In this document: positions 1 to 6,213 of the stretch, piece by piece
How positions within the stretch are numbered: the stretch's first letter is position 1
Layout: every line of letters starts with the position of its first letter
Source: Bacillota bacterium
Lineage (GTDB): Bacteria; Bacillota; Clostridia; Christensenellales; Aristaeellaceae
Direction: 5' to 3'
NCBI GenBank assembly: GCA_023444095.1
Contig: JAEZRP010000030.1
Span: forward strand, 1-64,000
DNA: 64,000 bases
The notes under the pieces: model-generated
The model's input: only the letters and a program-made list of their open reading frames with translations
What the model was told of the DNA's origin: nothing
The model's database searches: none
Program-made: the position numbers and the translations under genes

Positions 1-316
1 AGTGATGCGCTGCGGTGAACAATTCCGAATGCTCGTAAACATTGAAGGTCCAGTTTGTATTGCGCGTATTGCCCGCCTTGTATCCACAGTAGAGCATTGC
101 GCCCTTCATCTCGCCGTTGGAGACATAGCCGCCCGGCATGAGAACCTCGGCGAGGTGCTTCAGGCCGTAGGACGAACGCTTCCTGTAGATTGCCTTCCTT
201 GGCTTGAGATACAAGCGGATGATCGTGGCCAGATGGGCCTGATTGCTGGCGCTCATCTTCGAAAAGGCCTCAGCGGAATTGCCGCTGGTGTTGTAGTGGC
301 TGGTATCCAATTTCAT
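1..316 (-). CDS. Conserved hypothetical protein of the integrated element (partial, runs off left edge)
   Basis: This is the N-terminal part (about 105 residues) of a leftward gene cut by the window edge. The ATG at 316 has a good ribosome site (GGAGGG) eight bases upstream, and it overlaps the stop of the preceding gene as ATGA, so the two are translationally coupled. The protein is basic, with a YRKRSSYGLKH segment followed by a VSNGEMKGAML segment. From memory, this pattern recurs in small cargo proteins of Firmicutes integrative elements, with no known function. It is the last visible member of the leftward operon that starts near 1762. Confidence 0.7.
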   Translation of the reverse strand, partial: MKLDTSHYNTSGNSAEAFSKMSASNQAHLATIIRLYLKPRKAIYRKRSSYGLKHLAEVLMPGGYVSNGEMKGAMLYCGYKAGNTRNTNWTFNVYEHSELFTAAHH

Positions 317-639
317 ATCGATGACCCTCCTTTGTTCGACAGGGCCGAATCATCGACGTCAAGAAGAAAGGCAGTAGAGACAGTCGCTCTGGAGTCCTTT
401 GGGTGGTATGTGAAAGAGATATCCCACGAATGCCCGCATTTGCCATCGAGGGAAACATGAGCGTTACTGAAACCGCCGGGGCATCTGGGTTTATTCCATC
501 TCACGTTGGCTATGTATGAGTGCGAGTCCCCACAAATGGGGCAATGAAGCGACGATTCGCCGATACCTTCCTCACAAAAGACTTTGCCGGTCATCCGCGC
601 TCGGCCAAAGGAGATACAGGGGAACTGATCTTGTTTCAT
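313..639 (-). CDS. Small cysteine-motif (zinc-finger-like) hypothetical protein
   Basis: This 108-residue protein has a CPICG motif near residue 33 and a later CGH motif, which together could bind one zinc ion. The start at 639 follows AAAGGAA at a normal distance. Its stop overlaps the next start by four bases (ATGA). I do not recognise a named family. Being in the leftward cargo operon, it probably acts in the life cycle of the mobile element, but nothing in the sequence shows how. Confidence 0.7.
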   Translation of the reverse strand: MKQDQFPCISFGRARMTGKVFCEEGIGESSLHCPICGDSHSYIANVRWNKPRCPGGFSNAHVSLDGKCGHSWDISFTYHPKDSRATVSTAFLLDVDDSALSNKGGSSI

Positions 640-666
640 ATCGCATTCCTTTCAAAATTCGGCATA

Positions 667-695
667 TTGACCCCGGCATAACGGTGTGCTATACT
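667..695 (+). promoter_or_regulatory. Candidate rightward promoter with no rightward gene
   Basis: TTGACC (667-672), a 17-bp spacer and TATACT (690-695) form a good sigma-A promoter. It points right, against the surrounding leftward genes. Downstream lies only the hairpin at 715-748, so a transcript would be about 50 nt or would run antisense into 750-959. It may be fortuitous. Confidence 0.35.
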
Positions 696-714
696 GAGGT
701 CGTGTTATTTGGCT

Positions 715-748
715 TGCCCCCCGAGACGTTGCAGCGTCGAAAGGGGCA
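715..748. terminator. Hairpin after the acidic small gene
   Basis: TGCCCC (715-720) pairs with GGGGCA (743-748), and GACG pairs with CGTC inside. The hairpin lies immediately beyond the stop of the 750-959 gene on the minus strand. On the plus strand it is followed by ATTTATTT. It could end transcription in either direction. Confidence 0.5.
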
Positions 749-749
749 T

Positions 750-959
750 TTATTTGTCCTCATCCTCGTCCTTGTCCTCGTCATACAGAATGTCGTCAAA
801 GTCGATTTTCAGATTGTCGAGCATCTCGTCATCGAAGTCGCCTCCCATGAGCGAGATGGAGCCATACCGGGGCGCTGCTTCCTCGTAGGCGATCAGCAAA
901 AAGGCGAGGGCATTGACCTCCATGACCTTCCCGTCATTGTTGACCGTGATCGTGATCAT
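750..959 (-). CDS. Very acidic 69-residue hypothetical protein
   Basis: The N-terminal half has a beta-like stretch (MITITVNNDGKV) and the last third is almost purely acidic (DEDKDEDEDK). The ATG at 959 sits just after the stop of the gene at 963-1289, with AAGGAGG overlapping that stop, so the two are co-translated. Acidic small proteins of mobile elements are sometimes DNA mimics or chaperone-like partners. That is only a possibility here. Confidence 0.65.
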   Translation of the reverse strand: MITITVNNDGKVMEVNALAFLLIAYEEAAPRYGSISLMGGDFDDEMLDNLKIDFDDILYDEDKDEDEDK

Positions 960-962
960 CCT

Positions 963-1289
963 CTACGCCTCCTTCGCAGACTTGCGCAACTCGGTATCGA
1001 GTGCTTTCGCAGTCGCGTGCATCCGGAAGAGAATGTCATGAAGGATCTGGGTGCGGATGCGGTTCTGCTCGAAGTAGCGGAGGATGGCATCTTCTCTATC
1101 CTGCTTGCCAACGTCTTTTGAGAGCGGATCGAAGTAGCCCTCTATCAGATCCTCTACCATCAGGAGCGCCCTCTCGCATCCAGCAAAGACATCGATGACC
1201 TCCTGTTCGAGTTCCCGGACGGCTTCGGTTCTGGGGGTACGGTTTTCGCGGTGGCCGCTTGGGGCACCGGCGGGCAATGGCTTGTTCAT
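963..1289 (-). CDS. Helical hypothetical protein of the element
   Basis: The protein has 108 residues, is predicted mostly helical, and has charged heptad-like stretches from about residue 25 to the end. There are no recognisable catalytic motifs. The start at 1289 has AGGAGG eight bases upstream. It is the third gene of the leftward operon, four bases from its downstream neighbour. I do not recognise a family. Confidence 0.65.
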   Translation of the reverse strand: MNKPLPAGAPSGHRENRTPRTEAVRELEQEVIDVFAGCERALLMVEDLIEGYFDPLSKDVGKQDREDAILRYFEQNRIRTQILHDILFRMHATAKALDTELRKSAKEA

Positions 1290-1307
1290 TGGATTTCCTC
1301 CTTCAAA

Positions 1308-1565
1308 TCAGACTTCCCAGCGGCTGACGGGCTTCCCGGACTTCCGGACCCGGGCCTCGTGGTCCTTCCTGGCAGGCTCACATATGTAGGCGGCGATCGA
1401 GGGGACGTCGACCCGCGTCCCGCCGCACGCCTCCGAAAGGCGTCCGTCATCCATCATGACGCGGATGGTCTTCGGGCTACGGTTGAGGATCTTCCCCGCC
1501 TGGGTGAAGCTGACGACTTCCCCGTAGCGGTCGATCATGACGTCTGTTCTCTCCTGTAGGGTCAT
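1308..1565 (-). CDS. Excisionase-like helix-turn-helix protein
   Basis: This 85-residue protein contains a winged-helix pattern: SFTQAGKILNRSPKTIRVMMDDG, shown here only by its SFTQAGKILNR part, followed by a conserved R-x-D-x-P-S wing. This is the MerR/excisionase arrangement used by recombination directionality factors. It overlaps the upstream repressor gene by four bases (ATGA) and lies on the lytic-type side of the switch. An excisionase role beside the integrase at 2755 is therefore reasonable. A plain transcription factor is the alternative. Confidence 0.6.
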   Translation of the reverse strand: MTLQERTDVMIDRYGEVVSFTQAGKILNRSPKTIRVMMDDGRLSEACGGTRVDVPSIAAYICEPARKDHEARVRKSGKPVSRWEV

Positions 1566-1762
1566 GCGGGTTCCTCCTTACTGACCAGTGCATCAATGGG
1601 CACATCCAGACTTCGTGCAATGAGGAGCAAAGTGTCGATTCGTGGACCCAGAGTTTTTCCGGATTCTATATCCGAAATAGTAGCTTGAGCCACGCCAGAC
1701 AATTTGCTTAACTGCTGTTGCGTTAGGCCTTTTTCCAGTCGGCGCTTTTCCAGTTCGGTCAT
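1562..1762 (-). CDS. XRE-family repressor, Cro-like
   Basis: This 66-residue single-domain protein is almost entirely a five-helix XRE fold: RLEKGLTQQQLSKLSGV, then the recognition helix ATISDIESGK. The ATG at 1762 follows GGGGGAGG. It is the first gene of the leftward operon and is divergent from a second XRE gene at 1889, with repeated operator sequences between. Size, position and orientation match a Cro-type regulator of a lysogeny-like switch. Confidence 0.8.
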   Translation of the reverse strand: MTELEKRRLEKGLTQQQLSKLSGVAQATISDIESGKTLGPRIDTLLLIARSLDVPIDALVSKEEPA

Positions 1763-1778
1763 ATTCTTGCCTCCCCCA

Positions 1779-1874
1779 TATCACTATTTCGATAAGATAA
1801 TATCACTATTTCGTTCAACAGTCAATAGCCATTTCGATAATACAAGTGGTATAATATGATCGAAGTTTCGATAA
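1779..1874. promoter_or_regulatory. Operator region of the divergent repressor switch
   Basis: The core ATTTCGATAA or a close variant occurs at 1786, 1808, 1831 and 1865 (steps of 22, 23 and 34 bp). TATCACTATTTCG is repeated exactly at 1779 and 1801. The spacing puts the first three sites on one helix face. The fourth overlaps the upstream edge of the 1889 gene, which fits autorepression. TATAAT at 1850-1855 could be the -10 element of the rightward promoter. Confidence 0.75.
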
Positions 1875-1888
1875 TGGAGGTGAGAAAT

Positions 1889-2227
1889 GTGCCACAAGAA
1901 ATCGGGCGTCGCATCAAAGCTTTACGGGAACAGATGGGATTATCGCAAAATCGATTAGCGAAGCTTGCTGGAATATCTCAAGCTGGATTAAGTGCGATTG
2001 AGAACACAACGAAAAGCCCCAGCGCCGCTACACTGGAACGGATAGCAACGGCACTGGGTGTATCGATTTCGTTTTTATATGAAGATGACCCCGCCTCACC
2101 ATCTCTGGACGAACAACTTTCCGGAATCAGCTTCGCCCTCTACGGTGAAATTCATGATCTCACAGATGATGAAAAGCAAGACATACTTGACTATGTTCGA
2201 TTTAAACGCAGCCAGAAGAAGAGGTAA
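1889..2227 (+). CDS. XRE-family repressor with C-terminal extension, ImmR-like
   Basis: This protein of about 112 residues has an N-terminal XRE domain (LREQMGLSQNRLAKLAG, recognition helix AGLSAIENT) and a 45-residue acidic, helical tail. I chose the GTG at 1889 because GGAGGTGA lies at 1876-1883. The upstream ATG codons at 1856 and 1874 would place the ribosome site or an operator inside the gene. It is followed at once by an ImmA/IrrE-type protease. This is the order of the ImmR-ImmA pair that controls ICEBs1 and related elements, in which the protease cleaves the repressor to release excision. Confidence 0.8.
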   Translation: MPQEIGRRIKALREQMGLSQNRLAKLAGISQAGLSAIENTTKSPSAATLERIATALGVSISFLYEDDPASPSLDEQLSGISFALYGEIHDLTDDEKQDILDYVRFKRSQKKR

Positions 2228-2232
2228 CCCAC

Positions 2233-2646
2233 TTGACGTTGCTCAGCTTATACCGCCGCGCCGAAGAACAGGGGATAGAGATAGACGACGTGCCGATGCG
2301 TCAAATTGAGTCGGTGGCCTACCCCGAGGGGTGGATTGCACTGGATTCTCAAAAGATTGAAACTCGGAGTGAAGAGAAGGTGGTCCTCGCCCATGAGATC
2401 GGGCATATTGAGACAGGCAGTTTCTATAACGTGTATTCGAGGTTCGATCTTCTTGAGCAGCACGAAAATCGGGCGGATAAACGTGCGATTCAGATGCTCA
2501 TGCCAATCAAGCGCCTTAAGCGCGTACTCCGGGCGGGAATACGAGATGTTTGGGAGTTAGCAGAGTATTTCGGGGTGACCGAGGACTTTGTTGAAAAGGC
2601 AATGGAGCTATACGAAGATCAGTTATTTGATATGAGGTGCATATAA
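2233..2646 (+). CDS. ImmA/IrrE-family metallopeptidase (anti-repressor)
   Basis: This 137-residue protein has the zinc-protease motif HEIGH near residue 54 and a following ENRADKRA segment that supplies the third ligand. The start is TTG at 2233, a few bases after the repressor stop, with GAGGT upstream. The family cleaves XRE-type repressors in response to damage or cell-density signals. The adjacent repressor at 1889 is the obvious substrate. The length matches the short, single-domain form of the family. Confidence 0.88.
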   Translation: MTLLSLYRRAEEQGIEIDDVPMRQIESVAYPEGWIALDSQKIETRSEEKVVLAHEIGHIETGSFYNVYSRFDLLEQHENRADKRAIQMLMPIKRLKRVLRAGIRDVWELAEYFGVTEDFVEKAMELYEDQLFDMRCI

Positions 2647-2648
2647 AA

Positions 2649-2679
2649 CCCTCGCCCTGGGAATCAGCCGGGGCGAGGG
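2649..2679. terminator. GC-rich hairpin before the integrase
   Basis: CCCTCGCCC (2649-2657) and GGGCGAGGG (2671-2679) form a perfect 9-bp stem just after the protease gene. There is no U-tract, so it may slow rather than end transcription into the integrase gene. Confidence 0.5.
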
Positions 2680-2754
2680 CGAGCAGCAACAACTACAGCA
2701 CCATAACCGAGCATTGCTATGCCCATTCTACCACATGGGCAAGGAGGTTTCAAG

Positions 2755-3879
2755 ATGGCAACAAAGCAAAAGAGCGGCTTGTATCGGACTAAAATCAAGA
2801 TCGGTGTCGATGAGAACGGGAAAGACATCGTCAAGTGGATCAGTGGGAAGACGAAGCGCGAGCTTGAAGAAGCGCGCCGTCAGGCTGAAGAATACTACAT
2901 CACAGGCACCGGCCTGCTTGAGGATAGGCTTTTTGGCGATTATGCCGCTGAATGGTATAAAGTACGAAAGGCACCTTTCGTCTCACCATCATCGCAGGTG
3001 AACTACCGCACGATACTCAACCTCCATGTTCTTCCGGCATTCGGAGATCGGAACCTCCGGGCAATTCAGCCCGTGGAGCTTCAGAAGTTTGTGAATCGCT
3101 TCCGAGGAAAATCACGGAGCCAGATTACGCTCGTTATATCGGTCCTGAACGGCGTCTATTCCGCAGCACTTACGGACCGACTTGTTGCCCGCAACCCCAT
3201 GCAGGGCATACGACGCCCTGAGGATACGCCTCCCGAAGAAAAGCGGGCACTGACCGAAGATGAGCGCAGGCGCTTTCGGGCATTGTTTTCCACGCATTCC
3301 CATGGGCGCTATCTGGCTGTTATGTTCTACACTGGGATGCGACCAGGGGAGGTCAGGGGACTTGAGTGGGGCGATTTCGATTGGGAAGAAGAATTGATCC
3401 ACGTCCAGCGAGACATCGACTATAAATCCAAAGAGAATCCCGTCGGTGATCTCAAAAGCAATGCAGCCGATCGGTATGTTCCTATTCCAGAAGAACTATC
3501 CGTTCTTCTCAAGCCATTCGCTGGGAATTATTACGATTTTCTCTTTCAAGGCGTAGATGGGAAGCCCCTTGCTCAGGTCACTGCAATCAGAATGTGGATT
3601 GAACTGATGCGCGACGCTGGCCTCGCAACGCCGATTCCTCCCGAAGAAGCGAAATACGGCAAATGGGACATCCGCAGCAAATGGAAGACCGCAATAACAC
3701 CTCATGCCATGAGACACAATTTTATCACAATGTGTTGGGAGGCTGGCATGGACGTGCTGCTGGTCATGAAGATCGTCGGGCATGCCGACTATCAGACCAC
3801 CATGAACATTTACACGCACCTTTCGAGAAAACACCTTGATAAAGCGAAAGCCAAAATGAATGAAATGTTTGCCCTTTAA
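2755..3879 (+). CDS. int: Tyrosine-type site-specific integrase
   Basis: This 374-residue phage/ICE integrase has three parts. The N-terminal part resembles an AP2-like arm-binding domain (MATKQKSGLYRTKIKIG). A SAM-like core-binding domain follows (about 60-150). The catalytic domain has the expected residues: Arg in TGMRPGEVRG, His-x-x-Arg in HAMRHN, His in VGHADY and the nucleophile Tyr in NIYTH. The start at 2755 has AAGGAGG at 2741-2747; an in-frame upstream codon at 2719 has none. The gene points at the 3' end of the tRNA-Arg gene 100 bp away, the usual arrangement for an element integrated in a tRNA. Confidence 0.95.
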   Translation: MATKQKSGLYRTKIKIGVDENGKDIVKWISGKTKRELEEARRQAEEYYITGTGLLEDRLFGDYAAEWYKVRKAPFVSPSSQVNYRTILNLHVLPAFGDRNLRAIQPVELQKFVNRFRGKSRSQITLVISVLNGVYSAALTDRLVARNPMQGIRRPEDTPPEEKRALTEDERRRFRALFSTHSHGRYLAVMFYTGMRPGEVRGLEWGDFDWEEELIHVQRDIDYKSKENPVGDLKSNAADRYVPIPEELSVLLKPFAGNYYDFLFQGVDGKPLAQVTAIRMWIELMRDAGLATPIPPEEAKYGKWDIRSKWKTAITPHAMRHNFITMCWEAGMDVLLVMKIVGHADYQTTMNIYTHLSRKHLDKAKAKMNEMFAL

Positions 3880-3946
3880 ACGGAACCCAAAAAAGTTGCA
3901 CGAAAGTAGCACAAGCCGGGGCAATCTCTCTTCCGATGAAAATGCA

Positions 3947-3977
3947 AAGCCCCGAAATCTCAATGATTCCGGGGCTT
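3947..3977 (-). terminator. Terminator of the tRNA-Arg gene
   Basis: AAGCCCCG (3947-3954) pairs with CGGGGCTT (3970-3977). On the minus strand the hairpin follows the tRNA 3' end by six bases and is followed by TTTGCATTTT. It also lies 3' of the integrase gene. Confidence 0.65.
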
Positions 3978-3982
3978 CTCGA

Positions 3983-4059
3983 TGGCGGACCCTAAGGGAT
4001 TCGAACCCCTGACCTTCTGGTCCGTAGCCAGACGCTCTATCCAGCTGAGCTAAGGGACC
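3983..4059 (-). tRNA. tRNA-Arg (anticodon ACG)
   Basis: The 77-nt cloverleaf reads on the minus strand from 4059 to 3983 with CCA encoded. The D stem is GCTC/GAGC. The anticodon stem is TCTGG/CCAGA around the loop CTACGGA (anticodon ACG). The T arm has loop TTCGAAT and discriminator G. The acceptor stem GGTCCCT/AGGGTCC has one U-U mismatch at pair 3-70. The 3' end faces the integrase and is the likely attachment site of the element to the left. Confidence 0.93.
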
Positions 4060-4078
4060 TCGCTTCGAGTGCTTATCT

Positions 4079-4107
4079 ATGATAACGCCGATCACTCGAT
4101 TTGTCAA
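4079..4107 (-). promoter_or_regulatory. Promoter of tRNA-Arg
   Basis: On the minus strand TTGACA (4107-4102), a 17-bp spacer and TATCAT (4084-4079) lie 20 bp upstream of the tRNA 5' end. Confidence 0.75.
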
Positions 4108-4186
4108 GGGGTTCTCGCGCAAAAATTGCGCTCAGAGCAAGACTCCGAAAGAAAGAGAAGCTCGCGCGAGATTTCTGAGGTTTTTT

Positions 4187-5020
4187 CTAGAGTGTCCGGC
4201 AGATAACGGCGAGCACGGGCGCGTCGTCCGCGTACGCGTCACCCTTCAGCGACGAAAGAATTTCGACCGCCTCAAACCCGCCCGCGCGGAGTTCCTCCCG
4301 GATCGACTCCTTCGTGTAGTAGGTCTGCCACACGCGGTAGACGGTCGCCTCGCCGTCGAGCACCGCGTGATGATCGCAGGTCGCGGGGATGTCGGGGTAA
4401 AACTGCGTGCGCGTGAGCGCGACGTACGGATGCGGACGCCAGAAGCCGCTCTCCGCGGCCTCCCACGAGGGCGCGTCCTCCGCCCGTCGGCGTTCGAATG
4501 CCGCGCGGCTCGACACGTCCAGCGCGAACGTGCCGCCGGGCCTGAGCGCCCGACGCACGTTTGCCAGCAGCGTCCTTCTGTTTTCTGGCGAGAGCACGCC
4601 GAAGTCCTCGTAGATGAGCAGCGCGCCGTCAAACGCCGCTTCGCCGAACGGCGCGAGGTAGCTCGCGCACAGAAACGCAGCGGGAAGACCCGCGCACGAC
4701 TCCCGCGCGTAACGGACGGAGTTCTCCGACCAGTCGACGCCCGTCATTTCGTAGCCGCGCGCGGCGAGGGCGCGACAGTAGAGTCCCGGCCCGCAGCCGA
4801 GGTCGACGATCTGCGCGCCGGGCGAAAGGCCCATGCGAGCGGGCAGGAAGCCGCAGATGGCCTCGATGGTCGCGGGGCGGCGGCTGGCCGCGTCGGTGTT
4901 CGGGGAAAGGTGCGCCTCGAGCATTTGCGTCGCGATGTACGGGTCGGTCCAGAGGGGCGCGCCATCCTCGTAGGGCAGCGGGCGCGCAAGTTGCGGGATG
5001 AGGGACTGAATGGAAAGCAT
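4187..5020 (-). CDS. Class I SAM-dependent methyltransferase
   Basis: This 277-residue protein has the Rossmann motif I VDLGCGPG at residues 72-79, an acidic motif II (GVDWSENS) and a motif IV region ending LLIYEDFG. The start at 5020 follows AAAGGAGAAACGC; an open frame extending further upstream has no ribosome site. The substrate cannot be told: the family covers small molecules, quinones and RNA. It stands alone behind a long leader that contains a strong hairpin. Confidence 0.85.
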   Translation of the reverse strand: MLSIQSLIPQLARPLPYEDGAPLWTDPYIATQMLEAHLSPNTDAASRRPATIEAICGFLPARMGLSPGAQIVDLGCGPGLYCRALAARGYEMTGVDWSENSVRYARESCAGLPAAFLCASYLAPFGEAAFDGALLIYEDFGVLSPENRRTLLANVRRALRPGGTFALDVSSRAAFERRRAEDAPSWEAAESGFWRPHPYVALTRTQFYPDIPATCDHHAVLDGEATVYRVWQTYYTKESIREELRAGGFEAVEILSSLKGDAYADDAPVLAVICRTL

Positions 5021-5107
5021 GCGTTTCTCCTTTCGTCGTCGGGGGGGTGAAGGGATGCGCGCGGCTCCGGTCCCGCAAAAACGGAGGGATGCCGCGCAAA
5101 AGAGAAA

Positions 5108-5153
5108 AGCGGACAACAAAACAGGCCTCTGTTCGCCTGTTCATCTGTCCGCT
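5108..5153 (-). terminator. Two-stage hairpin in the methyltransferase leader (attenuator or small-RNA terminator)
   Basis: An outer stem AGCGGACA/TGTCCGCT (5108-5115 with 5146-5153) encloses an inner stem AACAGGC/GCCTGTT (5120-5126 with 5135-5141). On the minus strand it is followed by TTTCTCTTTT, a U-rich tract. It lies between the promoter at 5224-5251 and the gene start at 5020. It should stop most transcripts after about 115 nt. Confidence 0.6.
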
Positions 5154-5223
5154 CTTCCCTCTTTTCCGGCGAGCGCGTCGCGCGCTCCCCGGACGACATC
5201 CCTCCAGATTGTTACTGCCTTCC

Positions 5224-5251
5224 ATTATACGTGCAGGGCGCCGTTTGTCAA
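5224..5251 (-). promoter_or_regulatory. Promoter of the methyltransferase / short leader RNA
   Basis: On the minus strand TTGACA (5251-5246), a 16-bp spacer and TATAAT (5229-5224) form a near-consensus promoter. It interleaves with the divergent promoter at 5258-5286. Confidence 0.75.
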
Positions 5252-5257
5252 GCCGGA

Positions 5258-5286
5258 TTGCATTTTATCTGCCCCCATGGTACAAT
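5258..5286 (+). promoter_or_regulatory. Promoter of the zinc-ribbon membrane protein
   Basis: TTGCAT (5258-5263), a 17-bp spacer and TACAAT (5281-5286) lie 34 bp upstream of the ATG at 5320. Confidence 0.6.
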
Positions 5287-5319
5287 CAACATCGCAAGCT
5301 CATCCAAAGGAGAAGGACT

Positions 5320-6138
5320 ATGGCGCTCAAGGCGAGATATCTCATCGAACTTCACGAACAACCGGCCTCGGAGGAGGCGGCGCGCGCCGCGCGCGGGCGG
5401 CTGGAGGGGGACCCGGCGCTTTCCAGGACCGCGAAAGACCGCGCGCGCTACGAGAAGGACGACCGCTGGTGGAGCGTAATCGCCGGGCTTCTGATCGTCG
5501 TCATGTCCATCCTCTATTCGGCGAACCTTTACACGCTCGCGAACATCACGGCGGTCGTTCTGTGCGTGTACGTGGTTGCGATCTTTTCCTATATCATCGC
5601 GAAGCGCGTGCTTTTGAAGCGCACCGACCCCGCGATCTCCCCCACGCGCGCGCTCGACGCGCTGTTCAGAAGGGCGCTCGGCCTTCCCGCGCGCAAGAAC
5701 GACGTTTCCCGCCTCTACGAGGAAAAGGCGGTTGCCGCCTTCTCGCGGGATCTCGCCGCGACCCTCGTGCCCCTCGCGCGCGCGGCTGGCGTCGAGCCGG
5801 AAAAATGGACGCTGGATCTCGAGACGAACCCCCGGCTCGCAGAGAGCGATAGGAGGGGCGTCGTTTCCATGCCCGCCATCGCGACCGTCTCGGCGTCCTC
5901 CGAAGCGGGCTCCGTCGAGTTCATTCTCGAGCTGTTTGCCTCCTTCGTCACGACGGAGGGCGGCGATTCCCTCGCATTCGATCCGTCGCCGCGCGTTCTC
6001 GGTTCCGTCCTGCGCGAGCCGCGGCTTCGGGAGGACGCGCCCTCGATGGTCGCGTGGGAGAAGTGCCCGGCGTGCGGCGCGCGCATGACCGAACGCTACA
6101 GAAAGGCCGTGGGCGCATGCCCGGCGTGCGGCGCGTAA
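5320..6138 (+). CDS. Two-helix membrane protein with C-terminal zinc ribbon
   Basis: This 272-residue protein has two membrane helices at about 52-70 and 74-95. A cytoplasmic domain of about 150 residues follows, and the C-terminus has paired CPACGA-type knuckles (CPACGARM and CPACGA) that would bind zinc. The start at 5320 has AAAGGAGAAGG upstream, and a promoter lies at 5258-5286. I do not recognise the family. The arrangement suggests a small membrane-anchored adaptor or sensor. It is monocistronic. Confidence 0.75.
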   Translation: MALKARYLIELHEQPASEEAARAARGRLEGDPALSRTAKDRARYEKDDRWWSVIAGLLIVVMSILYSANLYTLANITAVVLCVYVVAIFSYIIAKRVLLKRTDPAISPTRALDALFRRALGLPARKNDVSRLYEEKAVAAFSRDLAATLVPLARAAGVEPEKWTLDLETNPRLAESDRRGVVSMPAIATVSASSEAGSVEFILELFASFVTTEGGDSLAFDPSPRVLGSVLREPRLREDAPSMVAWEKCPACGARMTERYRKAVGACPACGA

Positions 6139-6152
6139 TCGCGCCGCTTCTA

Positions 6153-6181
6153 TTGCATATGGGCGAAGATAGGGATATAAT
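6153..6181 (+). promoter_or_regulatory. Promoter of fucI
   Basis: TTGCAT (6153-6158), a 17-bp spacer and TATAAT (6176-6181) lie 33 bp before the fucI start. Confidence 0.7.
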
Positions 6182-6213
6182 GTAAAAAACATGTGGATCA
6201 GGAGGTTTTCCCC

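Noticed and set aside
2..460. Rightward open frame at the left edge
   Set aside because: It runs antisense to two leftward genes that have ribosome sites and overlap as ATGA.
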